From Bacillota bacterium (GTDB lineage Bacteria > Bacillota > UBA4882 > UBA8346): a stretch of 64,000 nt of DNA. Positions 48,245 to 57,215 of the stretch are shown in pieces. The notes beneath the pieces were generated by a model that saw nothing but the letters and a program-made list of their open reading frames with translations, had not been told where the DNA came from and did not search any database. A program made the translations under genes and the position numbers. How positions within the stretch are numbered: position 1 is the stretch's first letter; every line of letters starts with the position of its first letter. The DNA is taken from the NCBI GenBank assembly GCA_023417475.1, contig JAEZFP010000041.1, forward strand, positions 89,966-153,965, written 5' to 3'.

Positions 48245-48583
48245 TTATACTAATTCAATTATGACCATTGGCGCAGCGTCGCCACGACGTTGCCCAACTT
48301 TTAAAATTCTGGTGTAACCACCATTCCGTTCAGTGTAACGGCCGGCAATATTGTCAAACAGTTTTTGCAGAACCGCAGGGTCGGTCACCACTGCCGCCGC
48401 TAACCGCCGGGAATGCAAGTCGCCTCGTTTCGCCAAGGTAATAACCTTTTCAGCTAACGAACGGGCTTCTTTGGCTTTGATTTCGGTGGTGGTAATCTTT
48501 TCATTCTCGAACAGCTCTGTAACCAAGCTGCGAAATAACGCTTTGCGATGAGCAGCTGAGCGCCCTAATTTCCGTTTCAGCAT
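48245..48583 (-). CDS. rplQ: 50S ribosomal protein L17
   Basis: The 112-residue L17 lines the peptide exit area of the large subunit. KLGRSAAHRKALFRSLVTEL at the N-terminus, the EKITTTEIKAKEARSLAEKV segment and the ending APMVIIELV are typical. It closes the alpha operon, 44 bases after rpoA. Confidence 0.98.
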   Translation of the reverse strand: MLKRKLGRSAAHRKALFRSLVTELFENEKITTTEIKAKEARSLAEKVITLAKRGDLHSRRLAAAVVTDPAVLQKLFDNIAGRYTERNGGYTRILKVGQRRGDAAPMVIIELV

Positions 48584-48627
48584 CTTCTTATCCTCCTTAC
48601 ATACGAAAACTCAGAAAACATCAAGAA

Positions 48628-49572
48628 TCAATCCTCGGATTTACGCAATGAAAGACCCAAACTTTCCAATTTCTGTTCGACTTCTTCCAATGACTTACGG
48701 CCAAGGTTTCGAACTTTCATCATATCTTCTTCGGTTTTCCGTGTTAACTCTTCAACACTATTAATACCGGCGCGCTTCAAACAATTGTAAGAACGCACCG
48801 AGAGATCTAACTCTTCGATGGTCATTTCGAGAATCTTATTTTTCGATTCTTCTTCTTTCTCGACCATGATCTCCGTTTTACCGGCTGTTTGACTCAAATT
48901 GACAAACAGCATTAAATGCTCGGACATGATTTTGGCAGCTAAGGAAACCGCCTCGACCGGACTGATGCTCCCGTCGGTATGTACCTCTAAGATCAATTTA
49001 TCATAGTCCGTAATTTGGCCTACCCGAGTATGCTCAATCACATAGTTAACTTTTTGAACAGGAGAAAAATGAGCATCAACGGCAATATTGCCGATAATAT
49101 TATCTCCCTTGTTACGATCTGCCGATACGTAACCCCGACCGCGGTCTAACGTTATTTCCGCACTCAGGGTGCCGCCCTCAGATACAGTTGCAATATACAT
49201 GTCGGGATTCAACAACTCAATATCGCTACTGACTTGGATATCCGCTGCAGTAACCGTCTTGGGCCCTTTGACATTTAGGTTGACTTTTTTGGGACAATCC
49301 CCATGGATCTTTACCAATAACTGTTTCATATTTAAAACAATATCAGTGGTATCCTCAACAACCCCCGGAATCGTCGAAAACTCATGAAGTACTCCGTCGA
49401 TTTTAACCGAAGTTACAGCAAAACCCGGTAGGGATGAGAGGAGGATCCGACGAAGCGAGTTGCCCAGTGTCGTCCCATAGCCCCTTTCTAAAGGTTCAAT
49501 CACGAAAACTCCATGACGCTCCGGGTCACTCGTTTCCTCTATGGTGATTTTGGGCTTTTCAATCTCGATCAA
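48628..49572 (-). CDS. rpoA: RNA polymerase alpha subunit
   Basis: The 314-residue alpha subunit has an N-terminal dimerisation domain with GYGTTLGNSLRRILLSSLPG near residue 30. A flexible linker rich in Glu and Lys (VEKEEESKNKILE) leads to the C-terminal domain with LDLSVRSYNCLKRAGINSVEEL and KVRNLGRKSLEEV, which contacts upstream DNA and activators. Unusually, 168 bases with a dispersed repeat separate it from rpsD. Confidence 0.99.
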   Translation of the reverse strand: MIEIEKPKITIEETSDPERHGVFVIEPLERGYGTTLGNSLRRILLSSLPGFAVTSVKIDGVLHEFSTIPGVVEDTTDIVLNMKQLLVKIHGDCPKKVNLNVKGPKTVTAADIQVSSDIELLNPDMYIATVSEGGTLSAEITLDRGRGYVSADRNKGDNIIGNIAVDAHFSPVQKVNYVIEHTRVGQITDYDKLILEVHTDGSISPVEAVSLAAKIMSEHLMLFVNLSQTAGKTEIMVEKEEESKNKILEMTIEELDLSVRSYNCLKRAGINSVEELTRKTEEDMMKVRNLGRKSLEEVEQKLESLGLSLRKSED

Positions 49573-49647
49573 TACTTAACCCTCCTTCTCGCTTAAGCGA
49601 TAGAAAAGATACTAAAACAACTTCGAAAACAACTTCGAAAACAACTC

Positions 49648-49746
49648 GGGCCGATCTCGCTCCACCTAGCCTATTTTCATACGCTTTGCGCGAGCGGCGA
49701 CGGGCGATGGGCGATGGGCGACGGGAGCTAGCGTAGACGACTACCT
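49648..49746. repeat. Dispersed repeat module A, copy 3, inside the alpha operon
   Basis: GGGCCGATCTCGCTCCACCTAG..TTTGCGCGAGCGGCGACGG..GAGCTAGCGTAGACGACTACC matches the other two module A copies, with an expanded GCGATGG run. Its edge carries the TAG stop codon of rpsD (49741-49743). Short direct repeats of AACTTCGAAAAC lie beside it. Confidence 0.8.
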
Positions 49747-50367
49747 GGAGTACAACTCAACAATCAAGTGTTCTTGAACTTGAGTATCGATCTGCTCCCG
49801 GGTCGGCAACGCTTTCACTTTACCGCCCACATTGGTCTTGTCTAATTCCAGCCATTCCGGGACAGTACGTTCACCGGCGCTTTCAACATTTTCTTTCAGT
49901 TTGGGAGAGCTCAAACTAGCCTCTTTAACAGTTAATATGTCCCCACCTTTCACTAAAAATGAGGGAATATTAACTTTTTTTCCATTGACTAGAAAATGTC
50001 CGTGACGGACCAACTGACGGGCTTCTTTGCGGGAAGCGCCAAATCCTAAGCGATAGACGACATTGTCTAAACGGCTTTCGAGAATTTGCAACAAATTCTC
50101 ACCGGTAATTCCTTTTTTGCGTTCAGCCAAAGTGAAGTAACCGGCAAATTGACGTTCCAGAATTCCGTAAATGCGGCGGAGTTTTTGTTTTTCACGCAAC
50201 TGAATGCCGTATTCGGAAACTTTTTTACGTTCTTGACCATGTTGACCAGGAGCATAGGAACGACGGCCAACACTACATTTCGGCGAATAACAACGATCAC
50301 CTTTTAAATAAAGCTTTTCGCCTTCACGGCGGCATAATCTACAAACAGCTTCTGTATACCGTGCCAT
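49741..50367 (-). CDS. rpsD: 30S ribosomal protein S4
   Basis: The 208-residue S4 nucleates 30S assembly and often represses its own operon. A zinc-binding N-terminus is seen (CRLCRREGEKLYLKGDRC then SPKC), followed by RRSYAPGQHG and the S4 RNA-binding domain (SRLDNVVYRLGFGASRKEARQLVRHGH). The stop codon lies at the edge of a dispersed repeat. Confidence 0.98.
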   Translation of the reverse strand: MARYTEAVCRLCRREGEKLYLKGDRCYSPKCSVGRRSYAPGQHGQERKKVSEYGIQLREKQKLRRIYGILERQFAGYFTLAERKKGITGENLLQILESRLDNVVYRLGFGASRKEARQLVRHGHFLVNGKKVNIPSFLVKGGDILTVKEASLSSPKLKENVESAGERTVPEWLELDKTNVGGKVKALPTREQIDTQVQEHLIVELYSR

Positions 50368-50387
50368 AGAGCTCTAAACACCTCCAA

Positions 50388-50789
50388 TTATACTCGACGA
50401 CGTTTTGGCGGACGGCACCCGTTATGCGGAATTGGAGTGACATCCTTGATTAAATTAACAAACAAGCCAGCAGCCTGTAACGAACGAATTGCAGCTTCCC
50501 GGCCGGCGCCAGGACCTTTCACAAAAACCTCAACATTTTTCATGCCATGATCCATTGCCACTTTGGCGGCTGCTTCAGCAGCCATGCCGGCGGCAAACGG
50601 AGTGCTTTTCCGTGAACCCTTAAAGCCCATGTTTCCGGCACTTGACCATGCCAACACATTTCCAGTCGTGTCGGAGATTGTCACAATCGTATTGTTAAAC
50701 GTGGAGTGGATATGAGCCACACCGCTGTCTATATGCTTACGTTCCTTTTTACGGGTACGGACACCTTTCTTGGCGGCAACTTTAGCCAT
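50388..50789 (-). CDS. rpsK: 30S ribosomal protein S11
   Basis: The 133-residue platform protein has GVAHIHSTFNNTIVTISDTTG near residue 23 and the C-terminal VKGPGAGREAAIRSL and PIPHNGCRPPKRRRV blocks. It lies between rpsM and rpsD, with 14 and 20 bases of spacing. Confidence 0.99.
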   Translation of the reverse strand: MAKVAAKKGVRTRKKERKHIDSGVAHIHSTFNNTIVTISDTTGNVLAWSSAGNMGFKGSRKSTPFAAGMAAEAAAKVAMDHGMKNVEVFVKGPGAGREAAIRSLQAAGLFVNLIKDVTPIPHNGCRPPKRRRV

Positions 50790-50803
50790 TATTCATTACC
50801 TCC

Positions 50804-51175
50804 TTATTTTTTCCTCTTTGCGCCGACAGTTTTCTTCGGACCTTTACGAGTCCGGGCGTTGGTCTTGGTACGTTGACCCCGTAACGGAAGGCCGCGACGA
50901 TGCCGCATACCACGATAACTGCCGATTTCAATCAAGCGCTTAATATTCATTGATTCTTCGCGACGGAGGTCACCTTCAACCTTATAATCACGGTCAATGA
51001 CTTCACGAAGTTTATTAACCTCTTCTTCCGTCAGATCCCGGACTCGAGTATCGGGGTTGATCCCAGTTTTCGCCAATACCTCATTTGAGGTAGTCCGCCC
51101 TAAACCATAAATATACATTAGGGCTACTTCCACCCGTTTTTCACGTGGTAAATCTACTCCTGCAATACGTGCCAT
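50804..51175 (-). CDS. rpsM: 30S ribosomal protein S13
   Basis: The 123-residue head protein contacts P-site tRNA. MARIAGVDLPREKRVEVAL, the helix-hairpin-helix near YIYGLGRT, and SYRGMRHRRGLPLRGQRTKTNART are diagnostic. The basic tail ends KKTVGAKRKK. Confidence 0.99.
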   Translation of the reverse strand: MARIAGVDLPREKRVEVALMYIYGLGRTTSNEVLAKTGINPDTRVRDLTEEEVNKLREVIDRDYKVEGDLRREESMNIKRLIEIGSYRGMRHRRGLPLRGQRTKTNARTRKGPKKTVGAKRKK

Positions 51176-51192
51176 CTCATTACCTCCTCAAC

Positions 51193-51306
51193 TTAACCCT
51201 GTTTCTGTTTGTGCTTCGGATTATCACAGATTATGGTTACACGGCCTTTCCGTTTGATAATTTTACAATGTTCACATACGGGCTTAACTGAAGGTCTAAC
51301 TTTCAT
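51193..51306 (-). CDS. rpmJ: 50S ribosomal protein L36
   Basis: A 37-residue protein is read from the ATG at 51306: MKVRPSVKPVCEHCKIIKR, then KGRVTIICDNPKHKQKQG. The zinc-ribbon ligands are Cys11, Cys14, Cys27 and His32. It lies between infA and rpsM as in most Bacillota; the ribosome site is AAGGAGGAT. Confidence 0.98.
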   Translation of the reverse strand: MKVRPSVKPVCEHCKIIKRKGRVTIICDNPKHKQKQG

Positions 51307-51371
51307 AATAAATCCTCCTTAAAGAAAAACTAAATTTATTATATCAAAACTGGACAGGGGGAGGAAGTAAA

Positions 51372-51590
51372 TTATTTGTATCTATAAATAATTCGGCCTC
51401 TTGTAAGATCGTAAGCCGATAATTCCACGGTAACCCGATCTCCAGGTAGGATTTTGATAAAGTTCATTCGCATTTTTCCGGAGATGTGAGCCAAAACGCG
51501 GTGGCCATTTTCAAGTTCCACCCGGAACATTGCATTTGGTAATGGCTCAACGACCTTTCCTTCGACCTCGATAACATCCTGTTTACCCAT
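51372..51590 (-). CDS. infA: Translation initiation factor IF-1
   Basis: The 72-residue OB-fold protein is read from the ATG at 51590 with MGKQDVIEVEGKVVEPLPNA and the block ISGKMRMNFIKILPGDRVTVE. The ribosome site GGAGGGGG is inside the previous gene, whose stop overlaps the infA start by 8 bases, so the two are coupled. Confidence 0.98.
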   Translation of the reverse strand: MGKQDVIEVEGKVVEPLPNAMFRVELENGHRVLAHISGKMRMNFIKILPGDRVTVELSAYDLTRGRIIYRYK

Positions 51591-51891
51591 GAAACCGGTC
51601 CCCCTCCTCAAGTTCATTTTTCATTCTTCGTATCGCCGTCATAATATTTGAATCTGTCACTGCTTCACTCCTTACGAGCTGTTCCTCGATCACCTTATCA
51701 ACCAACATCCGAGCCTGAACATGCTTGATATTTTTCTTTTTCGGTTTTGATACCCGATGATATTGTCCGTCAACTAATAAAAGATACTTCTCACCAACCA
51801 AACCAAAGATTAAATAATATTGGTTTTGATCTCTACCAGCAATGGACTTGACGAGTTGGCCATAACGCAAACCATCCACTGTTGTTAACAT
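51583..51891 (-). CDS. KOW-domain RNA-binding protein (L14E-like)
   Basis: A 102-residue basic protein stands between map and infA. The first 45 residues (YGQLVKSIAGRDQNQYYLIF..YLLLVDGQYHRVSKPKKKN) have the fold of KOW or L14E-like ribosome-associated proteins. The rest is helical and charged. Genes of this type occupy the same position in many Clostridia. The function is not known; a ribosomal role is an inference from position. Confidence 0.8.
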   Translation of the reverse strand: MLTTVDGLRYGQLVKSIAGRDQNQYYLIFGLVGEKYLLLVDGQYHRVSKPKKKNIKHVQARMLVDKVIEEQLVRSEAVTDSNIMTAIRRMKNELEEGDRFHG

Positions 51892-52668
51892 CTATTCGAC
51901 CTCCGGTAATAACTCCGGTCGATAGACTGTCAAAATATCCGGGCCATGATCAGTGATTGCTACGGTATGTTCAAAATGGGCTGAAAATTTACGATCTAAG
52001 GTTCTGACAGTCCAGTTATCATAACAGTCGACATCAACCTCATATGTCCCAATATTGACCATTGGTTCGATTGCTAATGTCATTCCTGCTTTTAACTTTG
52101 GGTTATAATCGTTTCCGACAAAATTCGGAATTTGCGGGTCTTCATGCATTTTCCGACCGATTCCGTGGCCGACAAAATCGCGCACGACGGAAAAACCATT
52201 TGCTTCAACATGACTTTGAACTGCGCCGGAAATGTCATAAAGATGATTCCCGTTGACAGCTTGCTGAATACCAAGATTTAAAGATTCTTGTGTCACCTGC
52301 AATAATTTAACTGTTTCAGGAGTTGCTGTTCCAATCGGTACCGTCAAAGCCGCATCGGCGCAAAAATCTTGATAAATTACTCCGAAATCGATACCAATGA
52401 TATCGCCATCTTTTAAAACGCGATTCCCGGGAATACCATGGACAACTTCTTCGTTTACCGATGCGCAAATTGAAGACGGAAAGCCATTATAGCCTTTAAA
52501 AGCCGGTTTAGCTTTATATTTTCTAGTCATGGCCTCGGCTTTCCGGTCCAATTCAATCAATCTCACTCCAGGAACAGCCATTTTACTAAGTTCGTTTAAC
52601 ACTGCTGCTACAATACTACCGGCAACTCTCATTATGGCGATTTCCCGTGGAGACTTTAGTACGATCAT
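51892..52668 (-). CDS. map: Methionine aminopeptidase, type I
   Basis: Map removes the start Met from new proteins. The 258-residue product starts at the ATG at 52668, a single base beyond the adk stop, with GGAGGG upstream. The pita-bread fold keeps its five metal ligands: DFGVIYQDFCADAALT with two Asp, GHGIGRKMHEDP with His, GMTLAIEPMV with Glu and FEHTVAIT with Glu. It sits in the spc operon between adk and the KOW gene. Confidence 0.97.
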   Translation of the reverse strand: MIVLKSPREIAIMRVAGSIVAAVLNELSKMAVPGVRLIELDRKAEAMTRKYKAKPAFKGYNGFPSSICASVNEEVVHGIPGNRVLKDGDIIGIDFGVIYQDFCADAALTVPIGTATPETVKLLQVTQESLNLGIQQAVNGNHLYDISGAVQSHVEANGFSVVRDFVGHGIGRKMHEDPQIPNFVGNDYNPKLKAGMTLAIEPMVNIGTYEVDVDCYDNWTVRTLDRKFSAHFEHTVAITDHGPDILTVYRPELLPEVE

Positions 52669-52669
52669 G

Positions 52670-53326
52670 TTAGGATTTACCCTCCACCGTTTGACAAATC
52701 TTTGCAAAGATTTGCGGGATCGGTTCCTGACCGTTAAAGCTTTCGAGTAAACCTTTTTCACGGTAGTATTGGATCAAAGGTTCGGTTTGTTCTTGATAAA
52801 CGTCTAAACGTTTACCAACAGTCTCGGGTGTATCATCAGCCCGTTGATATACTTCGCCGCCACAATGATCACAAACTCCTTCAACCTTGGAGACTTTGTT
52901 CTCAATGTGATAAACCGCGGCGCAATTTCGGCAAACCCGGCGGCCGGTTAAACGCTTCAAAAGGATCGCAAAATCAACTTCGATATTGATAACTGCGGTG
53001 ATTTTACGGCCAATCCCCTCCAAAAAACCTTCGAGCGCATTGGCTTGAGGAACTGTTCTTGGGAATCCGTCTAACAAAAAACCGATTTTGCAATCGTCCT
53101 TCAATAAACGTTCCTTGACAATTCCAATCACAACTTCGTCCGGTACCAATTGACCGCTGTCCATATAACGTTTGGCTTCAACACCTAAAGGAGTTTGCTC
53201 TTTTACCGCCGCCCGAAAAATATCACCCGTCGAGATATGGGGAATCTCATATTTCTTAATGAGCAACTCAGCCTGTGTCCCTTTACCGGCTCCGGGAGGT
53301 CCCAATAAAATAAGATTCACGATCAC
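52670..53326 (-). CDS. adk: Adenylate kinase with zinc-binding LID
   Basis: Adk interconverts ADP with ATP and AMP. The 218-residue product has the P-loop LGPPGAGKGTQAE at residue 8, the AMP-binding HISTGDIFRAAV, FLLDGFPRTV near 83 and an LID with zinc ligands CRNC..CDHC. It follows secY and precedes map, the normal Bacillota order. Confidence 0.98.
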   Translation of the reverse strand: MIVNLILLGPPGAGKGTQAELLIKKYEIPHISTGDIFRAAVKEQTPLGVEAKRYMDSGQLVPDEVVIGIVKERLLKDDCKIGFLLDGFPRTVPQANALEGFLEGIGRKITAVINIEVDFAILLKRLTGRRVCRNCAAVYHIENKVSKVEGVCDHCGGEVYQRADDTPETVGKRLDVYQEQTEPLIQYYREKGLLESFNGQEPIPQIFAKICQTVEGKS

Positions 53327-53333
53327 CGACTCC

Positions 53334-54611
53334 TTATTTTAAGAATCCTTCATACTGCCGCATAACGAGTTGAGCTTCAATTTGCTTCATCGTATCAATT
53401 GCGACACCGACTGCGATCAACAAAGCAGTACCGCCAAATTGAACCGACATGCCCTGAAATCCGGGGATGAAATTCATAAAGTAAGGCATAAGCGAAATAA
53501 TCGTCAAGAAAAGCGCACCTGCTAATGTAATTCTTGTCAAAACTCGATCCAAATATTCAGCAGTTGGCTTGCCGGGACGAATTCCCGGAATAAATCCGCC
53601 ATATTTTTTCATATTATTCGATACTTCAGACGGATTAAAGGTCACTGCAGTATAGAAATAAGTGAAAATAAAGATAAATAAGGCGTACAAGAATAAATAC
53701 AAACCGCGTCCTGGCGAAAACCAATTTAAGAACTTATACAGCGGATTGGACGGGTGTAAAAATTGAGCGATTGTCGCTGGAAACGCTAAAATCGATGACG
53801 CGAAAATGATCGGAATAACACCGGCTTGGTTAACCTTCATCGGCAGATAGGTCGAACCGCCGCCATACATTTTGCGACCGACAACCCGCTTGGCGTATTG
53901 AACCGGAATTTTCCGCTCACCTTGTGTTACAAAAACAACCCCGGCGATGATGAACACCGCTAAGATCAAGAAGGCAATAATGCTGAAAGGAGAAACTCCG
54001 ACGCCTTTACCCCCAACGGTTGTTAGAACACTAAGAGAACTCGGAATGATCCGAGCAACAATTCCACCAAAGATAATTAAGGAAATTCCATTTCCGATTC
54101 CCCGCTCCGAAATAACTTCACCAAGCCACATCAAAAAGACGGAACCGGCGGTCAATGAAGCAACAATCAGGGTGAAATCCCAAACCCCAGGGTTTACTAA
54201 CGCGGAACGAAGTCCGATCGACATTGCGGCGCCTTGGATGATGGCGAGAACAACGGTTCCGTAACGGACATACTGGTTAATAACCTTACGCCCTTCAGTC
54301 CCTTCTTTGGAAAGCGCCTCAAGTTGGGGGATAACCATGGTTAAAAGTTGGACAATGATTGATGAGGTGATATAGGGGTTCACACTCATCGCAAAAACTG
54401 TCATCTTTCGTAAGTTACCACCCGCCAAAAGGTCAAGCAGTCCGAACAGACTGTTATTACCCCCGAACATCTGGTCTAATACTCTGGCATCCCAATGGCC
54501 TGGAACCGGTATATGGGATCCAAGCCGGAAAATGCCCAGCAGCACTAGCGTCCAAATGAGTTTTCTTCGTAAATCCGGGAGTTTAAAAGCGGTTCTAATA
54601 GCTTCCAGCAA
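53334..54611 (-). CDS. secY: Protein translocase subunit SecY
   Basis: The 425-residue protein channel has ten membrane helices. Recognisable are FRLGSHIPVPGHWD at the N-terminus, SVNPYITSSIIVQLLT in helix 2 (plug and gate region), QGERKIPVQYAKRVVG in the cytosolic loop, MKVNQAGVIPIIFASSI and FIPGIRPGKPTAEYLD near the C-terminus. It overlaps no other gene; rplO ends one base upstream. Confidence 0.99.
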   Translation of the reverse strand: MLEAIRTAFKLPDLRRKLIWTLVLLGIFRLGSHIPVPGHWDARVLDQMFGGNNSLFGLLDLLAGGNLRKMTVFAMSVNPYITSSIIVQLLTMVIPQLEALSKEGTEGRKVINQYVRYGTVVLAIIQGAAMSIGLRSALVNPGVWDFTLIVASLTAGSVFLMWLGEVISERGIGNGISLIIFGGIVARIIPSSLSVLTTVGGKGVGVSPFSIIAFLILAVFIIAGVVFVTQGERKIPVQYAKRVVGRKMYGGGSTYLPMKVNQAGVIPIIFASSILAFPATIAQFLHPSNPLYKFLNWFSPGRGLYLFLYALFIFIFTYFYTAVTFNPSEVSNNMKKYGGFIPGIRPGKPTAEYLDRVLTRITLAGALFLTIISLMPYFMNFIPGFQGMSVQFGGTALLIAVGVAIDTMKQIEAQLVMRQYEGFLK

Positions 54612-55052
54612 TTAAATCACCTCTGCTTTTCCACCGGCTTTTTCAATTTTTTCAATTGCAGATTTACTAAAACTGTTGCTTTTAACGGTTAAGTTTTTGG
54701 CCAACTCACCGTTACCCAAAACTTTAATCCCGTCACCAAGGGTTTTAATGATCCCGTTCGCCAATAGTAATTCCGGGGTTACCTCGGTGCCATTGTCAAA
54801 TTGGTTCAATCGTTCCAAAGACACTTCAATCCATTCATGACGAAAGTGATTGGTAAATCCACGTTTCGGCAATCTTCTTTGTAAAGGTGTCTGACCACCT
54901 TCAAAAGCTGGTCCTTTTCCTCCGCCGGAACGGGCTTTGGCGCCCTTATGTCCCTTTGCAGAGGTCTTCCCCATACCGGAGCCTATTCCACGACCAATTC
55001 TTTTCGGAGCTTTTTTCGCTCCTTCGGCCGGCTGAAGTTCATATAATTTCAT
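54612..55052 (-). CDS. rplO: 50S ribosomal protein L15
   Basis: The 146-residue L15 has the Gly- and basic-rich RIGRGIGSGMGKTSAKGHKG block, GGQTPLQRRLPKRGF and the C-terminal helix SAIEKIEKAGG. It lies directly before secY. Confidence 0.99.
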   Translation of the reverse strand: MKLYELQPAEGAKKAPKRIGRGIGSGMGKTSAKGHKGAKARSGGGKGPAFEGGQTPLQRRLPKRGFTNHFRHEWIEVSLERLNQFDNGTEVTPELLLANGIIKTLGDGIKVLGNGELAKNLTVKSNSFSKSAIEKIEKAGGKAEVI

Positions 55053-55065
55053 GAGAAGACACCCC

Positions 55066-55272
55066 CTAGGCCTCTTTAACTTCTACTAAATGCTTAACTT
55101 TCTTAACCATACCCCGGATCGCCGGATTGTCGACCTTTACCAAAGTTTGATTCAATTTGGTAAAACCTAAAGCTTGAATCGTTTTGGCTTGGTCTGACGG
55201 GCGACCGATCGCACTTCGTTTCCAAGTAACTGTAATGGTTTTTGCTGTTGCTTCTACATTCTTCTTCGGCAT
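55066..55272 (-). CDS. rpmD: 50S ribosomal protein L30
   Basis: A 68-residue protein with TVTWKRSAIGRPSDQAKTIQALG, the L30 ferredoxin-like fold, and a C-terminal extension (VKHLVEVKEA). It lies between rpsE and rplO. Confidence 0.97.
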   Translation of the reverse strand: MPKKNVEATAKTITVTWKRSAIGRPSDQAKTIQALGFTKLNQTLVKVDNPAIRGMVKKVKHLVEVKEA

Positions 55273-55286
55273 GTTTTTCCCTCCTC

Positions 55287-55787
55287 CTAACCGAGGATCT
55301 CATTTAAAGCCTTGCCACGGATCTCCGCAACTTGTTCCGGCCGTTTCAGTTGACCTAAACCGGTGATCGTTGCGTTAACCATGTTCAAGGCGTTTGAAGA
55401 ACCGAGCGATTTGGTGAGAATGTCACGAATACCGGCACTCTCCAATACCGCACGAACCGGGCCGCCGGCAATCACACCGGTACCAGGAGCCGCTGGCTTT
55501 AATAATACTTTACCTGCCCCGAAATTTCCTTCAATTTGGTGAGGAATTGTGGTTCCCTTCATCGGAACCTCAATTAAGTTTTTCTTAGCGTCTTCGACGC
55601 CTTTTCGAATTGCTTCCGGAACTTCGGCCGCTTTACCCAGGCCCATTCCCACGTGGCCTTTACCGTCACCAACGATTACTAAGGCGCTAAAACTGAAGCG
55701 ACGTCCACCTTTAACGACTTTCGCTACGCGGTTGATATGAACGACTTTTTCGGTTAATTCCAATTCACTTGGGTCGATGCGTTTCAA
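55287..55787 (-). CDS. rpsE: 30S ribosomal protein S5
   Basis: The 166-residue accuracy protein shows KVVHINRVAKVVKGGRRFSF, GDGKGHVGMGLGKAAEVPEA and the C-terminal NMVNATITGLGQL segment. It is located between rplR and rpmD. Confidence 0.99.
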   Translation of the reverse strand: MKRIDPSELELTEKVVHINRVAKVVKGGRRFSFSALVIVGDGKGHVGMGLGKAAEVPEAIRKGVEDAKKNLIEVPMKGTTIPHQIEGNFGAGKVLLKPAAPGTGVIAGGPVRAVLESAGIRDILTKSLGSSNALNMVNATITGLGQLKRPEQVAEIRGKALNEILG

Positions 55788-55802
55788 TTCAATCCCCCCT
55801 GC

Positions 55803-56174
55803 CTAAAATTCCAGGCCGCCTTCTCTGGCTGAAGTTGCTAAAGCTTCTACACGACCATGATAAATCTGACCGCCACGGTCAAAAACTACCTTCGTAATTC
55901 CTTTTTCCAATGCCTTTTTGGCAATTAAGGTTCCAACCACTTTAGCGGCTTCAATGTTGCCATTTTTACCACCCAGTTGACCACGAAGCTCGGGATCCAC
56001 CGTCGAGGCTGCTACCAATGTTTGACCCTTGGTATCATCAATGATTTGAGCATATATATGATGCAGGCTACGAAAGACACTTAACCGCGGGCGTTCGAGC
56101 GTTCCGGAAACTTTCGCCCGTAAACGAACATGCCTGCGTAAGCGAGCCTCACGACGATCTGGTCTTTGATACAT
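55803..56174 (-). CDS. rplR: 50S ribosomal protein L18
   Basis: The 123-residue 5S rRNA-binding protein has RLRRHVRLRAKVSGTLERPR at the N-terminus and GGQIYHGRVEALATSAREGG at the end. Confidence 0.99.
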   Translation of the reverse strand: MYQRPDRREARLRRHVRLRAKVSGTLERPRLSVFRSLHHIYAQIIDDTKGQTLVAASTVDPELRGQLGGKNGNIEAAKVVGTLIAKKALEKGITKVVFDRGGQIYHGRVEALATSAREGGLEF

Positions 56175-56201
56175 AACAGACTCACTCCTTCTTTGCCGGT
56201 A

Positions 56202-56750
56202 TTACTTCTTACCGGCTTTTCCAGCCTTACCGGCTTTCCGACGGATAACTTCATTTTCATACTTGATTCCTTTGCCCTTGTATGGCTCGGGTTCACGTAC
56301 GGAACGGATTTCGGCAGCCATTTGGCCAACCACTTGCTTATCGATCCCTTTGACAATAATTTTGGTCGGTTGCGGAACCTCAAATTCGATCCCGTTTAAC
56401 GGCGTGATTTCAACAGGGTGGGAATAACCGATGGTTAATACCAAGTTGCTTCCTTGTTTCGCGGCACGGTAACCGACGCCGTTAATATCTAAAGCCTTTG
56501 TAAAACCTTTGGTTACGCCTTCAACCATATTCGCAATCAAAGTACGGGATAACCCGTGCAATGAACGATGTTCCTTCTCATCGGTAGGCCGTTCAACAGT
56601 CAATGTATTGTTATCAAAGGTAACTTTCATTTCAGGATGTACTGGTTGTGATAATTCCCCTTTTGGGCCTTTCACTTTCACCAAGTTGCCGTCGATTGTC
56701 ACTTGAACATCCTGGGGCACCACAATTGGTTTTCGTCCGATTCTTGACAA
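56202..56750 (-). CDS. rplF: 50S ribosomal protein L6
   Basis: The 182-residue protein has two L6 domains: MSRIGRKPIVVPQDVQVTI, then EYTV-like LTIGYSHPVEI and the C-terminal EPYKGKGIKYENEVIRRKAG block. A short Lys/Gly-rich tail (KAGKAGKAGKK) ends it. Confidence 0.99.
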   Translation of the reverse strand: MSRIGRKPIVVPQDVQVTIDGNLVKVKGPKGELSQPVHPEMKVTFDNNTLTVERPTDEKEHRSLHGLSRTLIANMVEGVTKGFTKALDINGVGYRAAKQGSNLVLTIGYSHPVEITPLNGIEFEVPQPTKIIVKGIDKQVVGQMAAEIRSVREPEPYKGKGIKYENEVIRRKAGKAGKAGKK

Positions 56751-56780
56751 GATTTTACACCCCCGATCTACTCGTAAAAA

Positions 56781-57176
56781 TTACCAAACGTAACAGATCA
56801 CTTCTCCGCCGATGCCTTCCACGCGAGCTTTGCGGTCTGTGATAATCCCTTTGGAAGTTGAAAGAATCGCAATTCCCAATCCGCCTAACACTTTGGGAAT
56901 CTCTTCTTTTGGCGCATACACACGCAAACCAGGTTTGCTGATGCGCTTCAAACCAGTAATGACGCTTTCTTTGGCGTTATATTTTAAATAAATACGAATC
57001 CGTCCTTGTTTGTCATCTTGGACAAACTCTTGGTCTAGTACAAATCCTTCTTCTTTCAAAATCTTCGCCAGTTCGTGCTTGATTTTGGAAAAAGGAATTT
57101 CGACTACTTTATCTCGAACAATCGTTGCGTTACGAATTCTCGTAAGCATATCCGCTATCGGATCTGTCATAACCAT
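56781..57176 (-). CDS. rpsH: 30S ribosomal protein S8
   Basis: The 131-residue protein binds the central 16S domain. DPIADMLTRIRNATIVRDK at the N-terminus and GLGIAILSTSKGIITDRKA near the end are typical. Confidence 0.99.
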   Translation of the reverse strand: MVMTDPIADMLTRIRNATIVRDKVVEIPFSKIKHELAKILKEEGFVLDQEFVQDDKQGRIRIYLKYNAKESVITGLKRISKPGLRVYAPKEEIPKVLGGLGIAILSTSKGIITDRKARVEGIGGEVICYVW

Positions 57177-57215
57177 AGAAATCAGACCTCCTTCATTTAC
57201 AACGGAGACAATAAC

